DNA of 64,000 bases from Bacteroidaceae bacterium (GCA_017535725.1 JAFXTO010000010.1:78910-142909); one strand, 5' to 3'; shown: positions 1 through 8,972, numbered from the stretch's first letter. The notes: generated from the sequence alone by a model not told the origin. Translations and numbers: made by a program.

Positions 1-1217
1 AGTTCGTTCTTGATGTCCTTATAACTTTCGCTGTGCCCATAGATGACTTTAAAGCGTCCATTGGAGGGAATCTGTCTCACATTCTTATAGCCTTTCAGTC
101 GATAGTCACCGTCTTTCAGCTGGGTGGCGCTATTCATCAACTGAATTGCGAAATAGGGCTTCTTGGAATTTGTATCCTTCTTGGTTTCAGCTTCCTTCTT
201 GGCCTCTTCCTTCTTCTTGGCTTCAGTTTCCTTCTTGGCCTCTTCTTCTTTCTTAGCTTCAGCTTCCTTCTTGGCCTCTTCTTCTTTCTTGGCCTCTTCT
301 TCTTTCTTAGCTTCAGCTTCCTTCTTGGCTTCAGCTTCCTTCTTGGCTTCAGCTTCCTTCTTGGCCTCTTCCTCCTTCTTGGCCTCAGCTTCCTTCTTGG
401 CCTCTTCCTCCTTCTTGGCTTCAGCCTCCTTCTTGGCCTCAGCTTCTTTCTTAGCTTCAGCTTTCTTCTTGGCCTCTGCCTCCTCGTCATCTGTGTCAGC
501 AACTTTGGTGGTCGTATTTGCAGCCTTCTTGATGGGTGCATAATGGGTGATACGGAACTGTTGCAGGTCTCGTTTCGATACGCTTCCGTTCTTTGTCATG
601 TCTTTCCATTCTGCCAGTGCATTGTAGATGGCATCTGCCAGCTCTTTCTGTCCGTCTTTGCTATGGAGATATGCTTCTTCGTTGAAGTTCGAGATAAAAC
701 CAATTTCAGTCAGCACACAGGGCATATTGGTGTGTTCACACACGTACATCTCCCGCTGTTTCACTCCCCTGCTGTTTACCCGTCCGTGGGAGAGGTACTG
801 TCGCTGGAGCAATAGTGCCAGTAGTTCGCTCTTTCCTGCCTGCGTTCCTTTCAGGGGAACATTGGTTGCGTAAAACGATTCGGTGCCGCGGGCGAAATGA
901 TTCGCTGCGGAGTTTACATGAATGGAGATGAACAGGGTGGCACCGCGTGCGTTGGCAATGTCGCAACGTTCTTGTAGGCTAAGGTACTTGTCCTTCTCGC
1001 GTGTGTACACAACACGTACACCACTGATATGCTTCTGCACCAATCGGCCCACCTCCTTGGCTACCGCCAGGGTGATATCTTTTTCCTTGGCCAGTTTTCC
1101 TTCGCAACCTACGTCGCGACCTCCGTGACCTGCGTCAATGACCCATGTAACTTTCTTGGCACCATATACGCCAAAAACCATCACCAAAAAGGCGAATAAT
1201 AGACAAATTCTTTTCAT
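1..1217 (-). CDS. N-acetylmuramoyl-L-alanine amidase with KA/E-rich linker and SPOR-like domain (3' end cut by window)
   Basis: Zinc amidase (Amidase_3) predicted to cleave the MurNAc-L-Ala bond of peptidoglycan in the periplasm. The start ATG gives MKRICLLFAFLVMVFGVYGA, a signal peptide. Then follow DAGHGGRDVG with the first zinc His, the KEKD glutamate, ISIHVNS with the second His, and TEIGFISN with the catalytic Glu. The catalytic domain runs into a long Lys/Glu/Ala repeat and then a region beginning PYFAIQLMNSATQL that looks like a SPOR peptidoglycan-binding domain. The frame is open to base 1, so the C-terminus is missing. A TACCTTTG box lies 20 bases upstream of the start. The family call is strong; the SPOR call is moderate because the domain is incomplete. 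Confidence 0.88.
   Translation of the reverse strand, partial: MKRICLLFAFLVMVFGVYGAKKVTWVIDAGHGGRDVGCEGKLAKEKDITLAVAKEVGRLVQKHISGVRVVYTREKDKYLSLQERCDIANARGATLFISIHVNSAANHFARGTESFYATNVPLKGTQAGKSELLALLLQRQYLSHGRVNSRGVKQREMYVCEHTNMPCVLTEIGFISNFNEEAYLHSKDGQKELADAIYNALAEWKDMTKNGSVSKRDLQQFRITHYAPIKKAANTTTKVADTDDEEAEAKKKAEAKKEAEAKKEAEAKKEEEAKKEAEAKKEEEAKKEAEAKKEAEAKKEAEAKKEEEAKKEEEAKKEAEAKKEEEAKKETEAKKKEEAKKEAETKKDTNSKKPYFAIQLMNSATQLKDGDYRLKGYKNVRQIPSNGRFKVIYGHSESYKDIKNE
175..492 (-). repeat. Coding tandem repeat: (K/A/E)-rich linker of the amidase
   Basis: About 20 degenerate copies of AAG-AAG-GAA-GCT-GAA/GAG-GCC encode KKEAEA and KKEEEA units between the catalytic and SPOR-like domains. It probably forms a long charged helix spanning the periplasm. 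Copy number is likely to vary between strains because the DNA units are nearly identical. Confidence 0.85.
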
Positions 1218-1236
1218 ATTTACTCCTTATTTGGCG

Positions 1237-1244
1237 CAAAGGTA
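1237..1244 (-). promoter_or_regulatory. -7 box TACCTTTG for the amidase gene
   Basis: Exact match to the Bacteroidetes -7 consensus TAnnTTTG, 20 bases before the amidase ATG. No clear -33 element was seen. Confidence 0.6.
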
Positions 1245-1287
1245 CGTCTTTCTATCGAATTATGGAGGGAAAATGAAAAAAAAGTTG

Positions 1288-1295
1288 TATTTTTG
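1288..1295 (+). promoter_or_regulatory. -7 box TATTTTTG, divergent from the amidase promoter
   Basis: Matches TAnnTTTG and lies 25 bases before the start of the 64-residue small protein. Together with the minus-strand box it makes a compact divergent promoter region. Confidence 0.55.
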
Positions 1296-1319
1296 CAGAA
1301 ATTTAACAGCAAATAACGT

Positions 1320-1514
1320 ATGAGCGACGGTAATTTCAATCGAGCACTACTCCCAACGACACCATACGCCAGTGGATTGAAGGCTGGCAAGTCCATGATG
1401 AAGATGAAAGCCACGGAGGTTTTTAAACAATGGTTATTGAACAACCGCCCGGAGATGACGGAAACAGATATTCAGGCCACTATTGAAGACTTCCGCCGCA
1501 AATTGGTCATTTAG
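1320..1514 (+). CDS. Small conserved-looking protein of unknown function (64 aa)
   Basis: Begins MSDGNFNRALLPTTPYASGL and ends RRKLVI. No signal peptide or membrane segment. The N-terminal NFNRALLP...YASGLKAGK pattern resembles small hypothetical proteins I have seen in Bacteroidales. The C-terminal half is helical and charged. It has its own promoter box and a good ATG, which supports a real gene rather than a chance reading frame. No function can be assigned. Confidence 0.65.
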   Translation: MSDGNFNRALLPTTPYASGLKAGKSMMKMKATEVFKQWLLNNRPEMTETDIQATIEDFRRKLVI

Positions 1515-1532
1515 TGTAGAGAGTAGGTATTC

Positions 1533-1540
1533 TAAGTTTG
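1533..1540 (+). promoter_or_regulatory. -7 box TAAGTTTG upstream of the pectate lyase
   Basis: Matches TAnnTTTG and lies 23 bases before the chosen ATG of the PL1 gene, in the short gap after the small protein. It favours the internal ATG at 1564 over the longer open frame. Confidence 0.5.
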
Positions 1541-1563
1541 TTCCCCAAAAATACATTCGACTT

Positions 1564-3735
1564 ATGAGAAAGTTCTTATTATCTCTTGCTTTTCCATTTC
1601 TTGTGGGTTGTCCTGCGTGGGCTCAGCAACTGGCCTTCCCGGGTGCCGAGGGCTACGGAGCCTACGCCACAGGCGGTCGTGGCTGTCAGATTGTGCATGT
1701 GACGAATCTGAATGCCTCCGGTAGTGGTTCGCTGGCTGATGCCGTCAGTAAACCCAATCGTTTTGTCGTTTTCGACGTGGGTGGTGTCATTGACATCACG
1801 GGCAATAGCATTACTATCGCCAGTAACATCACCATTGCTGGACAGACGGCTCCGGGCGAGGGCATCACCATCTACGGAGGCCGTGTCATTGCCTCCAATG
1901 CCAAGAATGTCATCCTCCGATACCTTCGCATGCGTGGGGGCAAGAGCGTGAACAGCAGTAAGTGTACCTTGACTCTCGACTATTGCGAGAACCTCATTAT
2001 GGACCACTGCTCCGTCTCGTGGGGGCCTTGGGATAACGTCCATATCAAGGACGCTAACAACATCACGTGGCAGTACTGTATCAACTCCGAGGGCATCGAG
2101 CCCCAGCGCTTCGGTTCCATCACCGATGGCACCCGTAACTGGACGATTAGCCATTGCCTCTGGGCTGACAACAAGAGCCGAAACCCGAAGATGAAGTGTT
2201 ACGTGCAGTATTATAATAATGTGGTGTACAACTATGGAATGGGTATCATTGGTGGCCACTCCGCCGCCGACAACTACCAGGACGTGATGAACAACTACTT
2301 CATAGCTGGTCCCAACGGATCGGCCAAATACTTTGATGATTGGACGGCCACCGATCATCTCTACAGTTCGGGCAATTACTTCGACGGCAACTGCGACGGA
2401 ATGCTCAACGGAACCCTCATCACCGACCACCACCAGGCTACCGCAATGTCCCAGAAGAACTTCAATACCACCCATCCGATGAACCTCCAGACAGCAGAGG
2501 ATGCATACAGCAGTATTGTGGAACAGGTGGGCGCTTCGCGTGTGCGTGATGTCCACGACAAACGAATCATCGAACAGCTGACCTCGCTCGGCAAGAAAGG
2601 GGCTTTCATCGCCAGTGAGGACGACGTGCGCGGCATCGGAAGTGTGGCAGGGGGAGCACGGCCGAAGGATACAGATAACGACGGAATGCCCGATGAATGG
2701 GAATCAGCCAACGGACTGAACCCCATGAAGGACGATGCCAACGAATACACCCTCGGAGGAGGATATACCAATATCGAACACTATGTGAACAGCCTTGCCC
2801 AGAAGACAGAAATTAATCCCCTGCAGGTGGCTATCTCTTCTGCACAGGGAGTGGCAGAAACCGCCGCAATCGATGTCACCAACGGCTACTCCTCTGCAGC
2901 TCTGGCTACATTGATGGACGCCATTGCTGCCGCCCAGAAGTTCTATGACGAAAGCGGTAATGATGCCACAGAGACCCAATTAGATTCTGCGGCAGCCGTC
3001 CTCAACAAGGCAGTGACAACTTTTCAGGAATCGCGTATTACCACCTTCATGGGCTACTCTACTGACTACTGCTACAACATTTACAGCTATGGCACTCACT
3101 CTGGTGCCAGCACAGCAAATGCTGACCGCAACACCCAGCGCCGCTATCTCTACACCATCAAGTCAAAGGACGGCCAACGCGATTCGCTCGTCTATCGTAT
3201 TGGACTCACCGACAACGATATAAGTGGTGGTAAGTCGGACGCTATTGCCAAGAATCCAGCCGCCCTTTGGGCTATTGAGGATGCCGGCAATGGCTATGTC
3301 TATATCCGTAGCCAGAAGGTTGGTTCCTACTTGCAAATAGAACGCCTGCTTTCCGCCAACTCTGTAGCCGTTTATCCACTCTATGCCAAGGACGACAACG
3401 GCAAGAATGCTTTCTACATGGATGCAGACGAGACCGGCAAACGACTGTTCAACGTCGGAGCTCCAGACAGTAACGGCAAGGGTGGCCCGTTGGAGTTCTT
3501 CTCCGTTCATGCGGACCGTACCCGTCTGCGCTGGGTTTTCGAGGTGACCAAGGTAAAAGTAAACCTGCCTAATACCGTCTTTCAACCCTCCGCGATGCCT
3601 TCTATGACCTCATCCTCGATGCGTTACTACAGCCTCGATGGCCAACAGCTGTCCCGGCCGCCGCGTACAGGTATCTTCTTCAAGCAGCAGACAACGGCCG
3701 ACGGACACGTCAATGTACATAAGCTGGTAAGGTAA
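1564..3735 (+). CDS. Secreted PL1-family pectate lyase with C-terminal extensions
   Basis: Predicted polysaccharide lyase acting on pectin/polygalacturonate outside the inner membrane. The 723-residue product starts MRKFLLSLAFPFLVGCPAWA. LVGC could be a lipobox (Cys16), or AWA-Q a signal peptidase I site. FPGAEGYGAYATGGRG is the hallmark N-terminus of the family, followed by beta-helix repeats (DHCSVSWGPWDNVHIKD, VVYNYGMGIIGGHS). DTDNDGMPDEW near residue 375 looks like a calcium-binding linker. A helical segment and a beta-rich C-terminal domain follow. The end (YYSLDGQQL...GIFF) resembles the short C-terminal motif of other secreted proteins in this window. The longer frame upstream of the ATG lacks a signal peptide start. 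Confidence 0.87.
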   Translation: MRKFLLSLAFPFLVGCPAWAQQLAFPGAEGYGAYATGGRGCQIVHVTNLNASGSGSLADAVSKPNRFVVFDVGGVIDITGNSITIASNITIAGQTAPGEGITIYGGRVIASNAKNVILRYLRMRGGKSVNSSKCTLTLDYCENLIMDHCSVSWGPWDNVHIKDANNITWQYCINSEGIEPQRFGSITDGTRNWTISHCLWADNKSRNPKMKCYVQYYNNVVYNYGMGIIGGHSAADNYQDVMNNYFIAGPNGSAKYFDDWTATDHLYSSGNYFDGNCDGMLNGTLITDHHQATAMSQKNFNTTHPMNLQTAEDAYSSIVEQVGASRVRDVHDKRIIEQLTSLGKKGAFIASEDDVRGIGSVAGGARPKDTDNDGMPDEWESANGLNPMKDDANEYTLGGGYTNIEHYVNSLAQKTEINPLQVAISSAQGVAETAAIDVTNGYSSAALATLMDAIAAAQKFYDESGNDATETQLDSAAAVLNKAVTTFQESRITTFMGYSTDYCYNIYSYGTHSGASTANADRNTQRRYLYTIKSKDGQRDSLVYRIGLTDNDISGGKSDAIAKNPAALWAIEDAGNGYVYIRSQKVGSYLQIERLLSANSVAVYPLYAKDDNGKNAFYMDADETGKRLFNVGAPDSNGKGGPLEFFSVHADRTRLRWVFEVTKVKVNLPNTVFQPSAMPSMTSSSMRYYSLDGQQLSRPPRTGIFFKQQTTADGHVNVHKLVR

Positions 3736-3756
3736 TTTTATTTTTCATTCTTTCAT

Positions 3757-3811
3757 TTGCCGCCATTCGGCGTCAACACAGAGTTCACAGAGCAGACAGA
3801 GGCCACAGAGC
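3757..3811 (+). repeat. Dispersed intergenic repeat (GCCGCCAT..CACAGAG type), copy 1
   Basis: This 55-base stretch (ATTTGCCGCCATtCGGCG followed by TCAACACAGAG and several ACAGAG units) recurs at 45385-45440. The inner GCCGccattCGGC forms a short hairpin. The rest of the 125-base gap between the lyase and ettA is low-complexity tttttcatt runs. Confidence 0.65.
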
Positions 3812-3860
3812 TAACTTTTATTTTTCATTTTTCATTTTTTATTCTTTCATTTTTCCTTCT

Positions 3861-5552
3861 TCAGTCCTCTGTCAGTTTGCGATAGCGGATGCGGCGCGGC
3901 TCTTCGAGTCCGAGGCGCTTGAGTTTGTTAGCCTCGTAGTCCGTGTAGCTGCCTTCGAAGAAGAAGACGTTGCCATCGCCCTCGAAGGCGAGAATATGGG
4001 TGCAGATACGGTCGAGGAACCAACGGTCGTGGCTGATAATCACGGCACAACCGGCAAATGATTCAAGTCCTTCCTCCAATGCTCGCAGGGTGTTGACATC
4101 GATGTCGTTGGTGGGCTCGTCGAGGAGCAGCACATTGCCTTCCTCCTTCAGCGCCATAGCCAGATGCAGGCGGTTGCGCTCGCCTCCGCTGAGTACTCCG
4201 CACTTTTTCTCTTGGTCGGCTCCTGCGAAATTAAATCTACTAAGGTACGCGCGCGCATTGATATCTCTTCCACCCATGCGAAGCAGTTCGTTGCCCTGAG
4301 AGATGGTCTGATACACGGTCTGGTCTGCATGAATATCGCGGTGGCTTTGGTCTACATACGCCAGCTTCACGGTCTCGCCGACTTCAAACGTGCCTCCGTC
4401 GGCTTTCTCCAGCCCCATAATCAGGCGGAAGAGGGTGGTCTTGCCGGCACCGTTGGGACCTATGACGCCTACGATACCGTTGGGCGGCAGCATGAAGTTG
4501 AGGTCGTGGAAAAGTACCTTGTCGCCGTAAGCCTTGCTCACTCCGTGGGCTTCGATAACCTTGTTTCCCAGACGAGGACCACTGGGGATGTAGATTTCCA
4601 ACCGCTGTTCCTTTTCTTTCTGGTCTTCGTTGAGCATTCGCTCGTAACTAGACAGACGCGCCTTGCCCTTGGCCTGACGCGCCTTGGGCGCCATTCGTAC
4701 CCACTCCAACTCGCGCTGCAGGGTCTTGCGGCGTTTGCTCTCGGTCTTCTCTTCCATCTCCAGCCGCTTGCTCTTCTGCTCCAGCCAGCTGCTGTAGTTG
4801 CCCTGCCAGGGAATCCCCTCGCCGCGGTCGAGTTCCAGAATCCATCCGGCCACGTCGTCCAGGAAATAGCGGTCGTGGGTGACGGCAATGACGGTGCCCT
4901 CGTACTGGTTCAGGTGCTGTTCCAGCCAGTCGATACTTTCGGCATCGAGGTGGTTGGTGGGCTCGTCCAACAGGAGAACATCGGGCTTCTGCAGCAGCAG
5001 GCGGCAGAGGGCCACACGACGACGTTCACCTCCCGAGAGTTGACCGCACAACTGATCCTGCGGCGGGCAGCGCAGGGCATCCATGGCACGGGCCAGCTTG
5101 GTATCGAGGTTCCAGGCATCGGTGGAGTCGATGATATCCTGCAACTCACCTTGACGTGCAAAGAGCGCATTCATCTTGTCCTCGTCCTCGTAGTATTCGG
5201 GCAGTCCAAATTTCTGATTGATTTCCTCGTACTCGGCCAGGGCGTCCACAATATGTTGTACGCCTTCTTCCACCACCTGGCGCACCGTCTTCGAGTCGTC
5301 TAACTGTGGCTCCTGGGGCAGGTAGCCTACGCTGTAGCCGGGGGCGAAGACCACATTGCCTTGATAGCTTTGGTCCAGGCCGGCGATGATTTTCAGCAGG
5401 GTGGACTTACCGGAGCCATTCAGGCCGATGATACCTATCTTGGCGCCGTAGAAGAAGCTGAGATAGATGTTCTTTAGTACTTGTTTCTGAGTTTGTTGGA
5501 TGGTCTTGCTTACACCAACCATTGAGAAGATAATTTTCTTGTCGTCTGCCAT
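3861..5552 (-). CDS. ettA: Energy-dependent translational throttle protein EttA (ABC-F ATPase)
   Basis: A 563-residue soluble ABC-F protein with two ATPase domains and no membrane segment. It is expected to bind the ribosomal E site and couple translation to the ATP/ADP ratio. Domain 1 has Walker A GLNGSGKST, YLPQEPQLD, signature LSGGERRRVAL and LLLDEPTNHLD. A charged linker/arm follows around residues 245-320. Domain 2 has GPNGAGKTT, LSGGERNRLHLA and LLLDEPTNDID. Length and the YLPQEPQLD motif fit EttA rather than Uup or antibiotic-resistance ABC-F proteins. The start is 41 bases after the glucosaminidase stop, so the two genes are probably co-transcribed. Confidence 0.92.
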   Translation of the reverse strand: MADDKKIIFSMVGVSKTIQQTQKQVLKNIYLSFFYGAKIGIIGLNGSGKSTLLKIIAGLDQSYQGNVVFAPGYSVGYLPQEPQLDDSKTVRQVVEEGVQHIVDALAEYEEINQKFGLPEYYEDEDKMNALFARQGELQDIIDSTDAWNLDTKLARAMDALRCPPQDQLCGQLSGGERRRVALCRLLLQKPDVLLLDEPTNHLDAESIDWLEQHLNQYEGTVIAVTHDRYFLDDVAGWILELDRGEGIPWQGNYSSWLEQKSKRLEMEEKTESKRRKTLQRELEWVRMAPKARQAKGKARLSSYERMLNEDQKEKEQRLEIYIPSGPRLGNKVIEAHGVSKAYGDKVLFHDLNFMLPPNGIVGVIGPNGAGKTTLFRLIMGLEKADGGTFEVGETVKLAYVDQSHRDIHADQTVYQTISQGNELLRMGGRDINARAYLSRFNFAGADQEKKCGVLSGGERNRLHLAMALKEEGNVLLLDEPTNDIDVNTLRALEEGLESFAGCAVIISHDRWFLDRICTHILAFEGDGNVFFFEGSYTDYEANKLKRLGLEEPRRIRYRKLTED

Positions 5553-5593
5553 GGAATGTTGAAATGTTGAAATGTTGAAAATTGGGCGGCCGA

Positions 5594-6508
5594 TTATCTC
5601 AGCCAGATGAGGTCGCCTACCTGTGGAACATAGTCAGGGCTGAGAGCATTCAGCTTGTAGAGATTCTTGAGTCGGATGGCATAGCGCTGTGAGATGTCGT
5701 ACATCGATTCTCCGGGCTGCACGCGGTGCGGGGTCAGCTTCAGCGACTTGTCGCCCTTCGTCCGCTTCTTGTTCAGATAGACGACGTCGCCTGCTTGCAG
5801 ACGGCTGTCCTTGGGGCGTTCGTTGTACTTGCGCAGTTTGCGCACGCTGACTCCCGTTTCCCTTGCCACCTGTTCCCAAGTGTCGCTGCTGTTGGCGATG
5901 ATGAGGTAACACTTGTTTACTTTGTAGACGATGTGCTGCTGGAAGAACTGGCTCTCCTCGGCGGCTGAGCTCTTCTTGGAATGGTAACGGCCTTTGGAGT
6001 AGGAGTCGAACTGCGAGAGGTTGTAGCGTTCGATGATACCGATGAGCATCGGAGCGTAGTTCGGATTGGTGGCATAGCCGCAGCGCTTCAGACCATTCGC
6101 CCAACCCTTGTAGTCTGTCAGCTTCAGGTCGAAGAGCGAGCGGTAGCGCTGGTTGTTGCGCAGGAACTTGGAGTGGTCTTCATAGCTTTCGGCATCCGTT
6201 TTATAAGCGCGGAAGCGGTCGTTGGGGTGATCGTCGGCAATGACGATGTAGGGGCCAGTCCAATTCGAACCTACTTTGATGCCGAAATGATTGTGTGCTT
6301 CGCGTGCCAGACGGCTGCGGCCGGCACCGCTTTCACAGATACCTTGCGCAAGGGTGATACTTGCTGGAATCTGGTAGCGCCGCATCTGGTCCACGGCCAT
6401 ATCCTTGTAGTTTTCTACATAGACCCAATTGGCGTCCTTTTGGGACTGCCCAAAAGCCGCGAGCACCGTTGTGAAAACGTATAAAAAGACTAAAAATAGA
6501 TGTTTCAT
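5594..6508 (-). CDS. Glucosaminidase (GH73-type) with C-terminal LysM domains
   Basis: Predicted peptidoglycan hydrolase cleaving N-acetylglucosaminyl bonds. MKHLFLVFLYVFTTVLAAFG is a signal peptide. Residues about 35-175 carry the glucosaminidase pattern (ITLAQGICESGAG, with a likely catalytic Glu, and HNHFGIKV). Two LysM-like modules follow (HIVYKVNKCYLIIANSSDTW and PHRVQPGESMYDISQRYAI). I chose the ATG at 6508 because the two codons before it start only with TTG. A TACTTTTG box lies 26 bases upstream. Confidence 0.87.
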   Translation of the reverse strand: MKHLFLVFLYVFTTVLAAFGQSQKDANWVYVENYKDMAVDQMRRYQIPASITLAQGICESGAGRSRLAREAHNHFGIKVGSNWTGPYIVIADDHPNDRFRAYKTDAESYEDHSKFLRNNQRYRSLFDLKLTDYKGWANGLKRCGYATNPNYAPMLIGIIERYNLSQFDSYSKGRYHSKKSSAAEESQFFQQHIVYKVNKCYLIIANSSDTWEQVARETGVSVRKLRKYNERPKDSRLQAGDVVYLNKKRTKGDKSLKLTPHRVQPGESMYDISQRYAIRLKNLYKLNALSPDYVPQVGDLIWLR

Positions 6509-6533
6509 ACCCAAAAATGTGTGGTTGAGTGCA

Positions 6534-6541
6534 CAAAAGTA
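6534..6541 (-). promoter_or_regulatory. -7 box TACTTTTG for the glucosaminidase-ettA operon
   Basis: Matches TAnnTTTG on the minus strand, 26 bases before the glucosaminidase ATG. Confidence 0.55.
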
Positions 6542-6574
6542 CCACTTTTTTCTCGAATAATGAAAAAAGCTTCG

Positions 6575-6582
6575 TATATTTG
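6575..6582 (+). promoter_or_regulatory. -7 box TATATTTG for cdd
   Basis: Matches TAnnTTTG, 25 bases before the cytidine deaminase ATG and divergent from the glucosaminidase promoter. Confidence 0.55.
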
Positions 6583-6606
6583 TGCCCCATTTAATAAAAA
6601 ATAGGT

Positions 6607-7086
6607 ATGAAAGAGCTTCATATAGACCTCAAATTTCATTTTTGTGACCTCCAAGAGCTGGATGCAGCCGACCGTCTGTTGGTTCAATCCGCCTGCGAGA
6701 TGACCGCTACCAGCTATTCGCCCTATTCACACTTCCAGGTAGGCGCTGCCATCCGTTTGAAGGATGGTCAGGTCTTTCGTGGCAGCAATCAGGAGAACGC
6801 TGTCTTTCCCGTTGGACTGTGTGCCGAGCGCACGGCTTTCTTTGCAGCCTCGGCCAGTGCTCCCGGTGTTCCGCCTGTAGCCATCGCCATAGCAGCCCAG
6901 ACCTGTGGCACCTTCACCGCCAAGCCAGTGACCCCGTGCGGTTCCTGCCGTCAGGCTTTGCTCGAAGCCGAGACGCGCTTCAACCAGCCTATCCGCGTCC
7001 TCCTCTATGGTACCGAAGGCGTCTACATCGTGCCGAGTGTGAAATCCCTTCTTCCTCTTACCTTCGACGGTTCTGAAATCGCATGA
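6607..7086 (+). CDS. cdd: Cytidine deaminase
   Basis: Deaminates cytidine and deoxycytidine to uridine and deoxyuridine in pyrimidine salvage. The 159-residue protein shows the zinc signature: CAERTAFFAA (zinc Cys and proton-shuttle Glu) and PCGSCRQAL (two zinc Cys), plus SYSPYSHFQVGAA for substrate binding. It overlaps the GH25 gene by four bases (ATGA), so the two are translationally coupled. Two deoxynucleoside kinases follow downstream, which fits a salvage neighbourhood. Confidence 0.93.
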   Translation: MKELHIDLKFHFCDLQELDAADRLLVQSACEMTATSYSPYSHFQVGAAIRLKDGQVFRGSNQENAVFPVGLCAERTAFFAASASAPGVPPVAIAIAAQTCGTFTAKPVTPCGSCRQALLEAETRFNQPIRVLLYGTEGVYIVPSVKSLLPLTFDGSEIA

Positions 7087-7931
7087 AATATATCCTCCTC
7101 GCACTCTTCCTTTTCGTCGTAATCGGTGCCTTTGCTGCCTCCCATAGCTCATCGAGCCCGTTGCCGTCTGGCGATGCTCCCTCCGATAAGAAGCACAAGG
7201 GCAAGAAAGTCCTCACCTACGACGACCTCCTTCCTCAGCCCGACTCCCTCCCTGCCTCCCTCTCTCCCCAGCAGCCCCTGGCCGATGATAACCCCATGAC
7301 TGTCGAAGTCCGCGGCCACAGCACCAACCGCAAGATTCAGGGCATTGACGTCTCTCACTATCAAGGTACTATCAACTGGAACAAGGTTGCCGGTAGTGGC
7401 GAGGTCAGCTATGTCTACATCAAGGCCACCGAGGGCGAGAAGCTCGTGGATGCCACCCTGCGACCCAACCTCTTTGGCGCTCGCCGGGCAGGGCTTTACG
7501 TGGGTGTCTACCATTTCTTCCGTCCCAACGTTGGTGTTCAGCAGCAGTTCCTGAATTTCACCAGCAATGTCAATATTCGTGAGATGGACCTCATTCCTAT
7601 TATCGACATCGAGCATCTTGGACGTGTTTCCAAGTCTACCTTCCAAGCCCGCCTCAGGCAGTTCCTCGGCAAGGTGGAACGCCATTTCGGAGTGCGCCCC
7701 ATCCTTTATACCTCGCGCGATTTCTATAATAAATACCTCGCCGGTCCTTTCACGAACTATAAATATATGATTGCGCGTTACCACGAGGAAGTGCCCGAAC
7801 TCTGTGACAATGCACCCTTCGTCATGTGGCAGTACACCTCCAAGGGTCGCTTACCAGGAATCAGTCATAACGTGGATCGCAGCTGCTTCATGGATGACTA
7901 CACCCTCGACGACATCCTCCTGAAACGCTAA
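7083..7931 (+). CDS. GH25-family lysozyme (N-acetylmuramidase)
   Basis: Predicted exported peptidoglycan hydrolase of 282 residues. The N-terminus MKYILLALFLFVVIGAFAAS is a signal peptide or anchor, followed by a Ser/Pro-rich spacer to about residue 80. The GH25 domain shows GIDVSHYQGTINW, YIKATEG, GVYHFF, the DIE catalytic pair in IPIIDIEHLG, and MWQYTSKGRLPGI near the end. It starts inside the cdd stop codon. It is the third cell-wall hydrolase in the first 8 kb. Confidence 0.9.
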   Translation: MKYILLALFLFVVIGAFAASHSSSSPLPSGDAPSDKKHKGKKVLTYDDLLPQPDSLPASLSPQQPLADDNPMTVEVRGHSTNRKIQGIDVSHYQGTINWNKVAGSGEVSYVYIKATEGEKLVDATLRPNLFGARRAGLYVGVYHFFRPNVGVQQQFLNFTSNVNIREMDLIPIIDIEHLGRVSKSTFQARLRQFLGKVERHFGVRPILYTSRDFYNKYLAGPFTNYKYMIARYHEEVPELCDNAPFVMWQYTSKGRLPGISHNVDRSCFMDDYTLDDILLKR

Positions 7932-8050
7932 ACTCTAAACTCAATAACTCAATAACTCAAAAACTCAATAACTCAATAACTCAAAAACTCAATAACTCAA
8001 AAACTACTCTAAACTCTACACTCTAAACATTAAACATTAAACTTTAAACA
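7932..8050 (+). repeat. Microsatellite tract (ctcaataa / aaacatta units)
   Basis: Between the lysozyme and the first kinase lie about eight copies of an 8-base unit (ctcaataa and variants), then actctaaactct, then aaacattaaac repeats. The ctcaataa tract is the reverse complement of the gagttatt tracts at 42263-42412 and 43846-43892. Confidence 0.75.
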
Positions 8051-8061
8051 TTAATCTCAAA

Positions 8062-8697
8062 GTGCACATCGCCATCGCAGGAAACATAGGCTCCGGCAAG
8101 ACCACACTCACCAATATGCTTGCCCGCCACTACGGCTGGGAGGCACGGTTTGAGCCCGTGGAAGACAACCCCTATTTGGAGGATTACTACAAGGACATCC
8201 CCCGATGGAGTTTCAACCTTGAGGTGTATTTCCTCAAGCAGCGCTTCCGCGACCTGTTGGACATCGCACACGCCGACCACACCATCATCCAGGATCGCAG
8301 TATCTATGAGGGCGTCTATGTCTTCACCGCCAATAACCGCGCCATGGGTAACCTCAGCGACCGTGACTTCGAGACCTATATGGAACTCTTTGAGCAGATG
8401 ACGGAAATCGTACGCTACCCCGACCTGATGATATACCTCCGTGCTTCTGTGCCACACCTCGTGCAGAACATCCAGAAGCGTGGACGCGACTACGAGCAGA
8501 CCATACCCATCGATTACCTCTCCGGACTCAACAGCCTCTACGAAGAGTTCATTTACCAGAAATACAAGGGGCGCGTGCTCACCGTCGAAGTAGACGACCT
8601 CGACTATCAGCATCGTCCATCCGACTTCGCCACTATCATCGACCGCATAGACTCCCGCCTCTTCAACCTATTCCCGGAAATCCCATTTGACTCTTGA
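8062..8697 (+). CDS. Deoxynucleoside kinase (copy 1)
   Basis: Phosphorylates deoxynucleosides in the salvage pathway; likely dAdo/dGuo/dCyd-type, substrate not decidable by eye. The 211-residue product has P-loop GNIGSGKTTL, the IQDRSIYEG (DRS) motif, and RGRDYEQ in the lid region. The start is GTG, and no ATG in frame precedes the P-loop. It is followed by a second paralogue, and the first ~80 bases of the two genes are almost identical while the rest is diverged. Confidence 0.87.
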   Translation: MHIAIAGNIGSGKTTLTNMLARHYGWEARFEPVEDNPYLEDYYKDIPRWSFNLEVYFLKQRFRDLLDIAHADHTIIQDRSIYEGVYVFTANNRAMGNLSDRDFETYMELFEQMTEIVRYPDLMIYLRASVPHLVQNIQKRGRDYEQTIPIDYLSGLNSLYEEFIYQKYKGRVLTVEVDDLDYQHRPSDFATIIDRIDSRLFNLFPEIPFDS

Positions 8698-8972
8698 AAT
8701 AAACTCTTAACTCTCACCCCTAAAAGCCCTCGCCCCCGCGGGGAGAGTTCTTTAAACATTAAACATTAAACTTTAAACTATTAAACTACTCTACACTCTA
8801 CACTCTAAACTATCCTTCAACGTTTCCGCTCGACCTATGGTCGCTTCATGCTTGAAGAATGTCAATAACCCCGAACGACCGAGGCAGACCTCTTCTGCTG
8901 AGGACGGAATGTTGGAGAGGGGCTTTAAACATTAAACATTAAACTTTAAACTGCGGCAAAGCCGCCCCCCCC
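8698..8972 (+). other. Spacer between the two kinase genes: repeats, no gene
   Basis: Contains two aaacattaaacattaaac tracts like the one before copy 1, a CTCGCCCCCGCGGGGAGAG hairpin at about 8729-8747, a sequence around 8815-8870 related to the ctcgc/tcaag repeats elsewhere, and a GCGGCaaaGCCGC hairpin just before the second kinase. No reading frame looks real. Confidence 0.6.

Noticed and set aside
33-815. Open frame rich in FLLGLFFFLSF repeats on the plus strand
   Set aside because: This is the antisense of the amidase KKEAEA repeat; the minus strand has the signal peptide, catalytic motifs and promoter.
4164-5303. 379-codon frame antisense to ettA, and 1579-2556 antisense to the pectate lyase
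   Set aside because: No recognisable domain, no promoter box, and complete overlap with strongly supported genes.
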